Counted from the stretch's first letter, positions 1 through 9,110 are shown. The stretch: 50,809 nucleotides of DNA from Flavobacterium sp. UBA4098 (GCA_002382495.1 DFXW01000020.1:1-50809); one strand, 5' to 3'. Notes: a model not told the origin generated them from the sequence alone. Numbers and translations are program-made.

Positions 1-959
1 GCAATAAAACCAGCTTCGTCTGAATCCTTTAGCCAAAAATAATTGTTCTTGACCACCATTAAAAAATCGCCAGTTGACAATTCGCTATCACGATCTAAAA
101 TTCGGGTTCTAATTTGTTCATTATACTGATTCGCTCTTTTATTCGAACGAACAATAAAAGCCGTGTCTTCTATACTATAATTGCTATAGGCCGATTGGAT
201 AGCATCTTGAATATCATAGCCATCAGTCAACCGAACTATATCTTTAAATCTTTTTACATCAAATTGAAATTCGTCTATAAAACTGTCTTTCAACAATTCG
301 CGCAGTTCAGTGGCATTAAATAAAATCCCAGAACTTTCTTCCTGTCGCATTACCTCGTCTAATTCTATAGATTCAATTTCTTTATCGTAATGCACTGCTA
401 AAGTATGGGTGTCCAATGCTGGACTTATATCCAAATTCACTGGTGGTAGCTGAGCAGTATCGCCCAAAAGAATCATTTTGCAATTGGTTCCGGAATACAC
501 ATATGAAATCAAATCGTCTAATAATGATCCGTTTTCGAACAATTTTGAATCCGAATTAGCATCCGAAATCATCGAAGCTTCATCGACTATGAAAATGGTG
601 TTTTTATGTTTATTGGGTTGCAACGTAAACGAAACACCCCCGCCAGAAGATTTCTTAGGAAAATAGATTTTTTTATGGATTGTAAAAGCCGGTTTATTGG
701 AATAATTGGCAATTACCTTAGCCGCACGACCTGTTGGCGCTAGCAAAACATATTTTTTATTGATCTCAATTAAATTGTTGACAATGGTAGAAATCACCGT
801 TGTTTTTCCTGTCCCAGCATATCCTTTCAAAACAAAAATGGTGTTGTTTTCCATTTCGGTTAAGAAAATAGCAATCTTTTGAAAAAAGATATCCTGTTTG
901 TAAGTTGGTTCAAACGGGAATTTTTTCTTCAAAAGACTATAAAACAAGGAGGAATTCAT
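1..959 (-). CDS. ATP-dependent helicase, RecD2/UvrD-like (partial, C-terminus outside window)
   Basis: I translated this from the minus strand. The ATG is at 959-957, and the frame stays open to the left edge, so about 319 N-terminal residues are visible. Walker A is GYAGTGKT (residues 46-53). A Walker B-type segment containing VDEAS lies near residues 121-130, followed by a GDTAQLPPV motif typical of superfamily 1 helicases of the RecD/Pif1 type. Flavobacteria carry a stand-alone protein of this kind annotated as an ATP-dependent helicase or exodeoxyribonuclease V-like ATPase, presumably acting in DNA repair. A likely promoter sits at 977-1007 on the minus strand. The exact subfamily cannot be settled without the C-terminal domain. 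Confidence 0.88.
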   Translation of the reverse strand, partial: MNSSLFYSLLKKKFPFEPTYKQDIFFQKIAIFLTEMENNTIFVLKGYAGTGKTTVISTIVNNLIEINKKYVLLAPTGRAAKVIANYSNKPAFTIHKKIYFPKKSSGGGVSFTLQPNKHKNTIFIVDEASMISDANSDSKLFENGSLLDDLISYVYSGTNCKMILLGDTAQLPPVNLDISPALDTHTLAVHYDKEIESIELDEVMRQEESSGILFNATELRELLKDSFIDEFQFDVKRFKDIVRLTDGYDIQDAIQSAYSNYSIEDTAFIVRSNKRANQYNEQIRTRILDRDSELSTGDFLMVVKNNYFWLKDSDEAGFI

Positions 960-976
960 CTGATTTAATTTGGTTG

Positions 977-1007
977 CAAAGTAAGCAATTGCTATGACAA
1001 AAATCAA
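977..1007 (-). promoter_or_regulatory. Promoter of the helicase gene
   Basis: On the minus strand a TTG (1007-1005) is followed after 20 bases by TTACTTTG (984-977). This matches the Bacteroidota -7 consensus TAnnTTTG at all but one fixed position. It lies 17 bases upstream of the helicase ATG. Confidence 0.5.
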
Positions 1008-1051
1008 CTTATATAGATCGGATGATTGATTTTTGTCTATGATTTTTGATA

Positions 1052-1081
1052 TTGCTATTTACATTGTTATTCGTATGTTTG
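1052..1081 (+). promoter_or_regulatory. Promoter of the DUF3822-rsmD operon
   Basis: TTG at 1052-1054, a 19-base spacer, then TATGTTTG at 1074-1081, a perfect TAnnTTTG element. A transcript starting about 5 bases downstream would have a short leader before the ATG at 1102. Confidence 0.7.
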
Positions 1082-1101
1082 CAGTGTTGAAATAAAAGAT
1101 C

Positions 1102-1914
1102 ATGAATTCTAATATCACCGAAAAGAAATATAAAAAACTATCCATTCAAGTTGACTTGAACGGTCTTTCTTTTTGCTGTTTTGATACATTAAGTAATACC
1201 ATTACTTCTTTTAATGAAGTTCGTTTTGATAGTTTTCATAAAGCCACCAAAACCGAAGAATTGTTTGCAGATGCTTTTAGTGATTATCCAGAATTAAAAG
1301 AATCCTATGATGAAGTTTTAGTTATTCATAATAGTAATCTTGCCACTTTTGTCCCTGAACCTTTATTTGACGAAAACTTTTTAGGAAGCTATTTACAATA
1401 CAACACCAAGGTATTTGAAACTGATTTTTTTGCTTTTGACGAAATTCCCAATTGTCAAATGAATACTGTTTACATTCCGTATGTGAATATCAATAACTTT
1501 TTTATTGATCAATTTGGCACTTTTGATTACAAACATGCCAATACTGTTTTAGTATCTAAATTATTGAATGCAAGCAAAAACAACTCCGACATAAAAATGT
1601 TTGCGCATATTAATTCGGGGCATTTTGAAGTTATTGTTGTGCAAAACCAAAAACTATTGTTGTTCAACTCTTTTGAATACACTACGCCGGAAGATTTCTT
1701 GTATTACATTCTATTTGCAGCCGAACAATTAGGTTTGAATCCAGAAGAGTTTCCTTTAGAATTGATTGGGAAAATTGATACCGAAAGTGAGTACTACCAA
1801 TTAGCCTATAAATACATCCGTAATGTTTCTTTACTAAACGTTAGCGAATTACAAGCTAAAAATACGTTCTCAGAAGCGGACAACAGAACCCATTTTATAC
1901 TTTTTAATTCATGA
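1102..1914 (+). CDS. DUF3822 family protein
   Basis: This 270-residue soluble protein has no signal peptide or membrane segment. It matches my memory of the DUF3822 family, which in Bacteroidota usually sits directly before rsmD, as here. Its stop overlaps the rsmD start (ATGA at 1911-1914), so the two are probably translationally coupled. The function of the family is not established. The repeated pairing with an rRNA methyltransferase gene is suggestive but does not prove a ribosome role. The start is supported by the perfect promoter element at 1074-1081. Confidence 0.85.
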   Translation: MNSNITEKKYKKLSIQVDLNGLSFCCFDTLSNTITSFNEVRFDSFHKATKTEELFADAFSDYPELKESYDEVLVIHNSNLATFVPEPLFDENFLGSYLQYNTKVFETDFFAFDEIPNCQMNTVYIPYVNINNFFIDQFGTFDYKHANTVLVSKLLNASKNNSDIKMFAHINSGHFEVIVVQNQKLLLFNSFEYTTPEDFLYYILFAAEQLGLNPEEFPLELIGKIDTESEYYQLAYKYIRNVSLLNVSELQAKNTFSEADNRTHFILFNS

Positions 1915-2468
1915 GAATTATTTCTGGTAAATACAAAGGCCGACGTATATTTCCCCCAAAAAACCTTCCAGTTCGCCCCACAACCGATATGAGTAAAGAG
2001 GCTTTATTCAATGTATTGAATAATCATTTTAGTTTTGAAGGGCTTAAAATATTAGACTTATTCTCGGGTACCGGAAACATTAGTTTTGAATTTGCTTCCC
2101 GTGGTAGTTCGCCAATAACTTCTGTGGATGGTGATTTTGGTTGTGTAAAATTTATCAAACAAATTGCTGCTGAATTTGATTTTAACATAGCCGCAACCAA
2201 AAGTGATGTGTTTGCTTTTCTCGAAAAAAACAAAACAACTTACGATATCATATTTGCAGATCCTCCTTACGGATTGGACCAAAAAACATTTGAAAAAGTA
2301 GTGACTCTAGTTTTTGACAGAGGGCTTTTGGAAGAAGAAGGAATGTTGATCATTGAACATTCCAAATACACTAAAATGGAACATTTACCACATTTTTCTT
2401 TTCAAAAAAGTTATGGTGGTTCTTTCTTTAGTTTCTTTGAGATCGTAAATTCGGAGGAAGAAGAATAG
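1911..2468 (+). CDS. rsmD: 16S rRNA (guanine966-N2)-methyltransferase RsmD
   Basis: This 185-residue class I SAM methyltransferase is of normal RsmD length. Visible features are the RsmD N-terminus with RIISGKYKGR, a SAM-binding motif I (DLFSGTGN, about residues 49-56) and the catalytic DPPY motif at residues 117-120. RsmD methylates N2 of G966 in helix 31 of 16S rRNA during 30S assembly. The gene overlaps DUF3822 by four bases and converges on the RNase P RNA gene, with only about 15 bases between its stop and the 3' end of that RNA. Confidence 0.95.
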   Translation: MRIISGKYKGRRIFPPKNLPVRPTTDMSKEALFNVLNNHFSFEGLKILDLFSGTGNISFEFASRGSSPITSVDGDFGCVKFIKQIAAEFDFNIAATKSDVFAFLEKNKTTYDIIFADPPYGLDQKTFEKVVTLVFDRGLLEEEGMLIIEHSKYTKMEHLPHFSFQKSYGGSFFSFFEIVNSEEEE

Positions 2469-2483
2469 GCTTTCCTCAAAAAT

Positions 2484-2796
2484 AAAAAAAGCAGACCTAT
2501 AAGCCGGATTCTGTCTCCGTAAACGGAGCCTTATCATTTATCTAGATCTTACATTACTGCAAGACTCAAGCTATCTACCCTTCAACAACGGACGAGAAGC
2601 CCTTAAATGCTGATATACTTGATATTTCACCGCATAGAGTTTACCTGGTTTCACTACAGCATTACCTGTACATACTTTCTGTTGCACTTGTCCTAATCCG
2701 ATTACTCGAACCGGCGGGTGTTACCCGCTATGCTTCTCTGTGGTGTCCGGACTTTCCTCCCTCCTAATTAATCAGGACGGCGATAAGGCGGTCTGC
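2484..2796 (-). ncRNA. rnpB: RNase P RNA (catalytic subunit of RNase P, bacterial type A)
   Basis: Read on the minus strand, the RNA begins near 2796 with GCAGACC, and its 3' end has the complementary GGTCTGC (2497-2491), forming helix P1. The hallmark conserved segment GAGGAAAGTCCGGAC is present around 2750-2764, and the P4-forming AGAATCCGGCTTAT lies near the 3' end. The P1 3' strand runs straight into a U7 tail (2490-2484), so P1 can double as the terminator. A perfect -7 element TAAATTTG (2808-2801) puts transcription start at about 2796, exactly at P1. The RNA matures the 5' ends of tRNAs together with RnpA, which is not in this window. Confidence 0.95.
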
Positions 2797-2800
2797 GGGG

Positions 2801-2808
2801 CAAATTTA
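2801..2808 (-). promoter_or_regulatory. -7 element of rnpB
   Basis: TAAATTTG on the minus strand is a perfect TAnnTTTG. It ends five bases before the predicted 5' end of RNase P RNA at 2796. No clear TTG is present at the -33 distance. Confidence 0.6.
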
Positions 2809-2925
2809 CAACATAATTTATGGGAATTCATAATTGATTGAAAAGTAGTCTCAAGAATAGCAAATCGGCATTCCAATTTTGTTAGTAAATTGGGGATAAG
2901 TCGTTCCGTTTTGAAGATGGAGCTA

Positions 2926-2956
2926 TTGCATTTTGAGAATTCATATCCTATATTTG
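2926..2956 (+). promoter_or_regulatory. dnaX promoter; decides the start codon
   Basis: TTG at 2926-2928, a 20-base spacer and a perfect -7 element TATATTTG at 2949-2956. An in-frame ATG at 2933 would lie upstream of the -7 box and would not be transcribed from this promoter, so the ATG at 2975 is the likely dnaX start. Confidence 0.72.
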
Positions 2957-2974
2957 CTATCTAATACCTATTCA

Positions 2975-4740
2975 ATGGAACAATTTGTAGTATCGGCGCG
3001 CAAATACCGTCCGCAAACATTTAAAGATGTTGTGGGGCAAAAAGCCATTACTAATACTTTGTTGAATGCCATTGAAAACAATCACTTAGCCTCTGCCCTT
3101 TTATTTACAGGACCTCGTGGAGTTGGTAAAACTACTTGTGCTCGAATTTTGGCACGAAAAATTAACCAACCTGGGTATGACGATCCGAATGAAGATTTTG
3201 CTTTCAATGTTTTTGAATTGGATGCGGCTTCCAACAATTCGGTAGATGATATTCGCAACTTGATTGACCAAGTGCGTATACCACCACAAACAGGACAATA
3301 CAAAGTATATATTATTGATGAGGTCCATATGTTATCTTCGGCTGCTTTTAATGCTTTTTTGAAAACATTAGAAGAACCGCCTAAACATGCCATTTTCATT
3401 TTGGCAACGACCGAAAAACATAAAATTATTCCAACGATTTTATCTCGTTGTCAAATATTCGATTTCAAAAGAATCACCGTTAAAGATGCCAAAGAACATC
3501 TTGCCGATGTTGCCACTAGTCAAGGCGTGCAATTTGAAGACGATGCTTTGCATATCATTGCCCAAAAAGCAGATGGTGCTATGCGTGATGCTTTATCTAT
3601 TTTTGACCGTGTCGTTTCGTTTTGCGGGAACAATTTAACCCGTCAAGCCGTTACAGAGAACTTGAATGTGTTGGATTATGAAACCTACATCAATGTAACC
3701 GAATTGATTTTGGAAAATAAAATTCCAGAATTGTTAGTTGCATTTAATGAAATTTTATCCAAAGGATTTGATGCACATCATTTTGTTTCCGGATTAGCCT
3801 CTCATTTCAGAGATCTATTGGTTTCTAAAAATCCGGCAACACTATCTTTATTGGAAGTTGGCGAACAAGCGCAGCAAATGTACGGTGAGCAAGCACAAAA
3901 ATGCGATGCTAATTTCTTATTGAAGGGAATTGAAATTGCTAATGATTGTGATCTAAAATACAAAGTCAGTCAAAATCAACGTCTCTTAGTTGAACTTTGC
4001 TTGATGCAATTGGCCTCCATCACTTTCGATGGAGAAAAAAAAAAGTTGAGCCATTTATAATTCCGCCCACCTATTTTAAAAATTCCGGTTATTCTATAGT
4101 TGAAGTTACCAAAAGTGTTGCTACTACCGAAAAGGTAGCAGCCCCAATTTCTGAAGCACCAGTTGTCACAATTGAAGAAATTGTAGAAACTGCTACTGAG
4201 GTAGTTCTTGAAACACATACAACTATCGTTGAACCAATTGTAGAAGTGCCAAAGCCTAGTATTTCAAATGAATCCGAGGCGAAAGTTTCAGCACTCTCTT
4301 TATCAAGTATCCGGGCTAAAAAAGCGCTTGAGGAAAACTCTAAAACTTTTGTAAAAGAAGCCGTTCATTTACCTACAGAATCATTCACTGAAACTGAAAT
4401 GCTACTTCAGTGGAATAAGTATGCACAGCGTTTGGGCGACAAAGGGTACAAAATTATGGAATCCTTATTGCTAATCAATGATCCTGTTTTAGATGGGACC
4501 CATATCACTATTGAATTACCTAATGAAGGATCCAAATTGGATTTTGAAAGTGAAAAACTTGGTTTATTAGGCTATTTGAAAGGGCATTTACACAACCACG
4601 ATATTACAATTGAAGTAATTGTAAATGAAAGCTTTGAAAGCAAACGCAGCTTTAATGATCTAGATCGTTACAACCGTTTGCACCAAATCAATCCGAATAT
4701 TGAATTGTTAAAGTCAACATTTGGATTAGATATAACATAA
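2975..4740 (+). CDS. dnaX: DNA polymerase III subunits tau and gamma, with a -1 frame change at an A10 run
   Basis: DnaX is the clamp-loader ATPase that loads the beta clamp. Tau also bridges polymerase and helicase. From the ATG at 2975, Walker A GPRGVGKT is at residues 46-53, followed by a DEVHML Walker B/DExx segment and an EEPP sensor region. The four zinc-binding cysteines usually found shortly after Walker A in gamma/tau are absent. The first frame ends at 4060 (361 residues), five codons past an A10 run at 4035-4044. The remaining 231 codons, with a typical tau-type tail, are open in the -1 frame from 4045 to the stop at 4740, giving a tau of about 588 residues. The joint sits on A-AAA-AAG, the same heptamer as E. 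coli dnaX. Programmed slippage is likely, but a homopolymer sequencing error is not excluded. Confidence 0.93.
4035..4045 (+). promoter_or_regulatory. Slippery A10-G site in dnaX (transcriptional slippage or -1 ribosomal frameshift)
   Basis: Ten A (4035-4044) are followed by G. In the gamma frame the codons are GAA AAA AAA AAG, so the heptamer A-AAA-AAG (4039-4045) is in the right register for a -1 tandem slip. A purine-rich GGAG lies just upstream at 4031-4034. I see no strong stem-loop within 15 bases downstream, which favours RNA polymerase slippage (one added A), as described for Thermus dnaX. Confidence 0.65.
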
Positions 4741-4748
4741 ATAATTAG

Positions 4749-5639
4749 TTAGATATTTCCGTAGTACATGGCTTTAACAATTCCGTCAGCCAAACCAATT
4801 TTAGGAACATATATATTTCTGGCACCACTCCATTTCATCGCATTCAAATAAATTCGAGTAGCAGGAATAATAACATCGGCACGATCTGAATTCAATCCTA
4901 GTTCTGAAATTCGTTGCTCATAGGTCAATGAATTCAAGAAAGCATATTGTGAATTCATATAAATATAGGAAAGAGGCTTATCCTGAGATTTCCCTGACAT
5001 TTTAAACAACTTATTGATATTTCCTCCAGAACCAATTAAGGTTACTTCATCGTATTCTTGAGTGTTAGTACGAATCCATTTTTCAATTTCATCCCAAACC
5101 ACTTCATGAACCATATCGTTCAATAAACGAACGGTCCCTGCTTTAAAAGAGCGAGAGACAATCATCTTACCATCTGAAAACAACGTAAACTCGGTACTAC
5201 CACCACCAACATCCACAAAAAGATAGGTTTTGTCCGTTTTGATCAAGCTGTGTAAATCACTAGAGGCTATGATTGCCGCCTCTTTTTTACCATCAATAAT
5301 TTCAATTTTTATTCCGGTTTTCTTTTTAATGATTTCTGTAACCTCTTTTCCATTATAAGCTTCACGCATTGCCGAGGTAGCAAATGCTTTATAATGCTCT
5401 ACTTTGTGAACTTTCATTAATAGATTGAAAGCTTTCATTGCATCGCACATTCTATCGATATTCTCTTCAGAAATTTCACCAACCGTAAAAGCATCTTGTC
5501 CCAAACGAATAGGAACGCGAACTAGGGAACTTTTATTAAATTGGGTGTCTTTGCCATCTTGTTCAACAATATTGGCAATAAGCAATCGCATGGCATTGGA
5601 ACCAATATCAATAGCGGCGTATTTTTTTATATTTAGCAT
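4749..5639 (-). CDS. ppx: Ppx/GppA-type exopolyphosphatase (short form)
   Basis: This 296-residue protein of the ASKHA fold degrades inorganic polyphosphate processively or hydrolyses pppGpp. The N-terminal phosphate-binding motif AAIDIGSNAMRLL is present, and a second glycine-rich VDVGGGSTEF motif lies near the middle. At about 300 residues it contains only the two ASKHA subdomains. The extra C-terminal domains of the roughly 500-residue E. coli Ppx are missing. It lies 39 bases downstream of ppk1 on the same strand, so synthesis and breakdown of polyphosphate are encoded together. Its stop faces the dnaX stop with 8 bases between, and no terminator hairpin is visible there. Confidence 0.92.
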   Translation of the reverse strand: MLNIKKYAAIDIGSNAMRLLIANIVEQDGKDTQFNKSSLVRVPIRLGQDAFTVGEISEENIDRMCDAMKAFNLLMKVHKVEHYKAFATSAMREAYNGKEVTEIIKKKTGIKIEIIDGKKEAAIIASSDLHSLIKTDKTYLFVDVGGGSTEFTLFSDGKMIVSRSFKAGTVRLLNDMVHEVVWDEIEKWIRTNTQEYDEVTLIGSGGNINKLFKMSGKSQDKPLSYIYMNSQYAFLNSLTYEQRISELGLNSDRADVIIPATRIYLNAMKWSGARNIYVPKIGLADGIVKAMYYGNI

Positions 5640-5678
5640 TAAATCAAATCTAGGTAAAATTAGTTCAAGTAAGAGAAA

Positions 5679-7826
5679 TTAGTTTGACTCCTCTCCTTCT
5701 AACATGTTTTTATAATAATTATAAGTTTCCAATTGAGCTCTGAAGACAGGTTTATTACCTCGTTGTCGGTATTTGTTATCCAATAAATGCGAATGCAATC
5801 TTGCTTTTACATTTCCTTGCCAACCCAAATCGAAATTGTCAATTAATTCTCTTTTAATATCTTCATCATAAATTGGACAGGTTACTTCTACCCTTCCATC
5901 TAAATTACGAGTCATCAAATCGGCGGAAGAAATAAAAACTTCTGGATCGCCAGCATTACCAAAAATATAAATTCGGGAATGTTCCAAATAATTGTCCACG
6001 ATACTAATGGCTTCAATATTCTCGCTCATTCCAGGAATCCCAGGAATTAATGAACAAATCCCTCTTACTTCTAATTTAATATTCACTCCAGCATTACTCG
6101 CTTCATACAATTTGTCTATCATTTCAATATCAGACAAACTATTCATTTTTAATTTCATATAGGTAGTCCTACCTTCTTTAGCATGAGTAATTTCTCTATT
6201 AATCAGCTTATTAAATTTATTCCTAGTGAAATGCGGAGAAGTAATAATGTGCTGGTAATTGTAAATTCGATAATTGATTTCAAAAAATTCAAAAACTTTA
6301 GAAACGTCTTTTAGTATTTTTTGATGAGCTGTAAACAAGGTGACATCGGTATAGACCTTTGCAGTAGATTCATTAAAATTACCTGTAGAAATAATACCAT
6401 AGCGATGAATTTTATTTCCTTCTTGACGTTCAATCACGCAAATCTTTGAGTGCACTTTTAAACCTTTTACCCCAAAAATAAGCTCAATACCTTCCATTTG
6501 CATTTGTTCAGAGTAAAAGATATTACTCGCTTCATCAAAACGGGCTTGCAATTCAATTTGAACAGTTACTTTTTTCCCGTTTTTAGCTGCATTAATTAGC
6601 GAACTAATAATTCGTGAATTTTTGGCTAAACGATATAAAGTAATTTTGATTGAAGTCACTGCTGGATCCAATGCAGCTTCTCTCAAAAATTTAATTACAT
6701 AAGAATACGATTGATAAGGTGCGCTAACCAAATAATCTTTGGTTGCAATTTTCTTCATTATATTTTCATCCAAACTCAATCCTGGCAAAGGCAAAGGCGG
6801 ATTGGTTTTATATAATAAGTCAAATCTTCCCAAGTTTGGAAAATCCATATAATCCCTTCTATTATGGTATTTCCCTCCAGGAATGATACTATCGGTAGCA
6901 TCAATTTTCATATTAGTTAAGAAAAAATCTAGGGTATCTTTGTCTATGTTTTGATCGTATATAAATCGAACTGGTTCACCAATTCTTCGATCTTTAACAC
7001 TCGATGCAATTTTTTCTAGCATACTTTTACTCAAGTCGCTATCGATATCCAACTGTGCATCTCGTGTGATTTTAATCATGTGCGCATCGACACTTTCATA
7101 ATCAAAAATGTCAAAAATTTTATTGAGATTCAAACGAAGAACGTCGTCAAGCATAATAACATATTGCTTTTCTCCTTCTGGGGGTAAAACCACAAAACGA
7201 TTAATTGTTTTAGGAATTTCTATTACAGCATAAAGAATTTCTTTCTTGTTTTTGGGAAATTTTTCTTTGGGACTTCTTTTTAATAAAGATCGTAAATTGA
7301 AAGTTTTCTTTTCTATTTCATCAGCCAAACCATTGATCACTAATTTAACAGCTAAATAACCTGAAGTATCTTTTAAAACCGGGAAATGATCCAAATCATT
7401 TAGGATGATAGTAACCAATTCAGGACTCACCTTTTGTACAAAAAAATCTTTTAAATACAATTCTTGGTCCGGAGTCACATCGTTTTCATCGATGGTAAAA
7501 ATATTTTCTTTCTCTAAGCGGGCTTCAATATCATTCAATATTTCCAAACTCTCAGCTTGTTGATCAATTACAATCTCGGTAATATCATGTAATAACTGAC
7601 TGGATGAGATTCCGTTAAAGTATTTTTCACCTGAAATTCCGGTTAAAGTCAACCTTCTAATGGCAGCAAAACGAACTCTAAAAAACTCATCCAAGTTATT
7701 TGAAAAAATTCCCAAAAATCGCATTCGATCTAATAAGGGAACCGTCACATCTCCTGCTTCTTGTAAAACTCTAGCATTAAAAGCCAACCAGCTTTTCTCT
7801 CTATCAATATATCTTTGTTGCAACAC
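5679..7826 (-). CDS. ppk1: Polyphosphate kinase 1
   Basis: PPK1 polymerises the gamma-phosphate of ATP into polyphosphate through a phosphohistidine intermediate. The 715-residue length is normal for the family. The N-terminal domain begins with YIDREKSWLAFN. The autophosphorylated histidine is His459 in VHSKICVI, and a second conserved histidine occurs in LEHSRIYIFG. The C-terminal phospholipase D-like domains are complete. The gene starts 5 bases after the sixA-like gene and is followed by ppx, so the three probably form one operon. No odd features seen. Confidence 0.97.
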   Translation of the reverse strand: MLQQRYIDREKSWLAFNARVLQEAGDVTVPLLDRMRFLGIFSNNLDEFFRVRFAAIRRLTLTGISGEKYFNGISSSQLLHDITEIVIDQQAESLEILNDIEARLEKENIFTIDENDVTPDQELYLKDFFVQKVSPELVTIILNDLDHFPVLKDTSGYLAVKLVINGLADEIEKKTFNLRSLLKRSPKEKFPKNKKEILYAVIEIPKTINRFVVLPPEGEKQYVIMLDDVLRLNLNKIFDIFDYESVDAHMIKITRDAQLDIDSDLSKSMLEKIASSVKDRRIGEPVRFIYDQNIDKDTLDFFLTNMKIDATDSIIPGGKYHNRRDYMDFPNLGRFDLLYKTNPPLPLPGLSLDENIMKKIATKDYLVSAPYQSYSYVIKFLREAALDPAVTSIKITLYRLAKNSRIISSLINAAKNGKKVTVQIELQARFDEASNIFYSEQMQMEGIELIFGVKGLKVHSKICVIERQEGNKIHRYGIISTGNFNESTAKVYTDVTLFTAHQKILKDVSKVFEFFEINYRIYNYQHIITSPHFTRNKFNKLINREITHAKEGRTTYMKLKMNSLSDIEMIDKLYEASNAGVNIKLEVRGICSLIPGIPGMSENIEAISIVDNYLEHSRIYIFGNAGDPEVFISSADLMTRNLDGRVEVTCPIYDEDIKRELIDNFDLGWQGNVKARLHSHLLDNKYRQRGNKPVFRAQLETYNYYKNMLEGEESN

Positions 7827-7831
7827 GTAAA

Positions 7832-8317
7832 TTATTTTAAATCTTTAGGAAAAATAGTTTTTAATATTCGCCCATTTTTAATAGAACTCCATTGTTCTTG
7901 TTCAAATTGAATGGCTACAAAACCAGAAGTTGGAACATTAGGCAGGACGTAATCTCCAAATTTATTAACAAAATTTGTAATAGCCTCATTATGGCCGAAA
8001 AGAATAACAGTTTCGTAAAGATTATTGCACGATTTAATAACTTTTTCCAATTGCAATTCATCAAAAGTGTATAAATCCTCCTTGTAAATTATATTCTCTA
8101 TTGGAAAGGATATGTTTTGAGCAAAAATCAGCGCCGTTTCAGAAGCTCTTTTTGCAATGCTGCTCCATAGCAAAAATGTGTTAGGAATATAATTTGAAAT
8201 AGCAGAAGAAACTAAATGCGCATCTACAATTCCTCGATGCAACAGCGGACGGTCAACGTCTTGAAGTGGTGCTTCCCAACTGGATTTGGCGTGTCTGACT
8301 AAGATTAAGTTTTTCAA
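7832..8317 (-). CDS. SixA-like histidine phosphatase
   Basis: This 161-residue protein of the phosphoglycerate-mutase-like (histidine phosphatase) superfamily carries the RHG-type motif LVRHAKSSW at residues 5-13 and a second histidine in LFGHNEAI. This matches the SixA subgroup, whose E. coli member dephosphorylates a phosphohistidine on a phosphotransfer protein. It is the first gene of the polyphosphate operon. Because PPK1 works through a phosphohistidine, a role in that chemistry is conceivable, but this is only inference from position. A candidate promoter lies at 8333-8363. Confidence 0.88.
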   Translation of the reverse strand: MKNLILVRHAKSSWEAPLQDVDRPLLHRGIVDAHLVSSAISNYIPNTFLLWSSIAKRASETALIFAQNISFPIENIIYKEDLYTFDELQLEKVIKSCNNLYETVILFGHNEAITNFVNKFGDYVLPNVPTSGFVAIQFEQEQWSSIKNGRILKTIFPKDLK

Positions 8318-8332
8318 AATAGCGTGAGAATT

Positions 8333-8363
8333 AAAAGTTAAAGCGATTATTTTCTAACCGCAA
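8333..8363 (-). promoter_or_regulatory. Candidate promoter of the sixA-ppk1-ppx operon
   Basis: Minus-strand TTG (8363-8361), a 20-base spacer and TAACTTTT (8340-8333), one mismatch from TAnnTTTG, 15 bases upstream of the ATG at 8317. Confidence 0.45.
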
Positions 8364-8451
8364 AAATTTCTTTACTCTACAATTTACGAAAGTTTGAAAC
8401 ACTAATTACATTTACTATTGAATAAATTAATATCGCAAACCAAATCCAATC

Positions 8452-9096
8452 TTAAGGTGATAAGCGATCAATTTTCCAAGAAAAATCAGACTGTGCTTGG
8501 TAACGAATTCGATCATGAAGACGATTAGGTCTTCCTTGCCAAAATTCAACTTCAAGAGGGGTTACTAAAAATCCGCCCCAATGTTCAGGTCTTGGAATTA
8601 CCATTCCTTCGAAATTAGCTTCTAATTGTTTCAAGTTATTTTCTAAAAAGTCTCTTGAAGGCACAACTTCGGATTGATTTGACACAATAGCGCCTAACTT
8701 ACTTCCATCGGGTCTTGAAGCAAAATAATTGTCAGAGATAACTTCAGCAGTTTTTTGAGCAATTCCTTTGATGATCACTTGACGTTCCATGCTGTGCCAA
8801 AAGAAGGACAAACAAACATGTGGATTAGCTGTTATGGCTTTTCCTTTTTCGGAATTGTAATTGGTATAAAAAACAAATCCTTCTTCATTGAATTTCTTTA
8901 ACAAAACGACTCTCGATTTTGGAAATCCATCTAAACCAATCGTAGCAACAGTCATAGCGTTTACTTCATCGGTGCCGCCAAAATCTTCTACTTCATGAAA
9001 CCAACGATTGAATAAATTAATTGGATCCTCAGGTATTGAAGTTTCTAACAATTCACTTTTGTCATAGGTTTTTCTGTAATCGCTTAAATCTTTCAT
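8452..9096 (-). CDS. pdxH: Pyridoxamine/pyridoxine 5'-phosphate oxidase
   Basis: This FMN-dependent enzyme oxidises PNP or PMP to pyridoxal 5'-phosphate, the last step of vitamin B6 salvage. It is 214 residues, the usual length. FMN-binding residues lie in the segment with FPKSRVVLLKKF, the substrate-binding region is near QSEVVPSRD, and the C-terminal family end with EFWQGRPNRLHDR and a final RLSP is present. It starts 14 bases after rnz and is probably the last gene of the pyrR-pyrB-STAS-rnz-pdxH series. Confidence 0.96.
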   Translation of the reverse strand: MKDLSDYRKTYDKSELLETSIPEDPINLFNRWFHEVEDFGGTDEVNAMTVATIGLDGFPKSRVVLLKKFNEEGFVFYTNYNSEKGKAITANPHVCLSFFWHSMERQVIIKGIAQKTAEVISDNYFASRPDGSKLGAIVSNQSEVVPSRDFLENNLKQLEANFEGMVIPRPEHWGGFLVTPLEVEFWQGRPNRLHDRIRYQAQSDFSWKIDRLSP

Positions 9097-9110
9097 ATGA
9101 ATTTTATGTT

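Noticed and set aside
2933..2974. Upstream in-frame ATG of dnaX
   Set aside because: It lies upstream of a perfect -7 element (2949-2956) and the extra 14 residues are not family sequence; the ATG at 2975 starts the normal DnaX N-terminus.
4110..4145. Possible stimulatory hairpin downstream of the dnaX slippery site (TGCTAC/GTAGCA)
   Set aside because: It begins about 70 bases after the heptamer, too far for a ribosomal frameshift stimulator.
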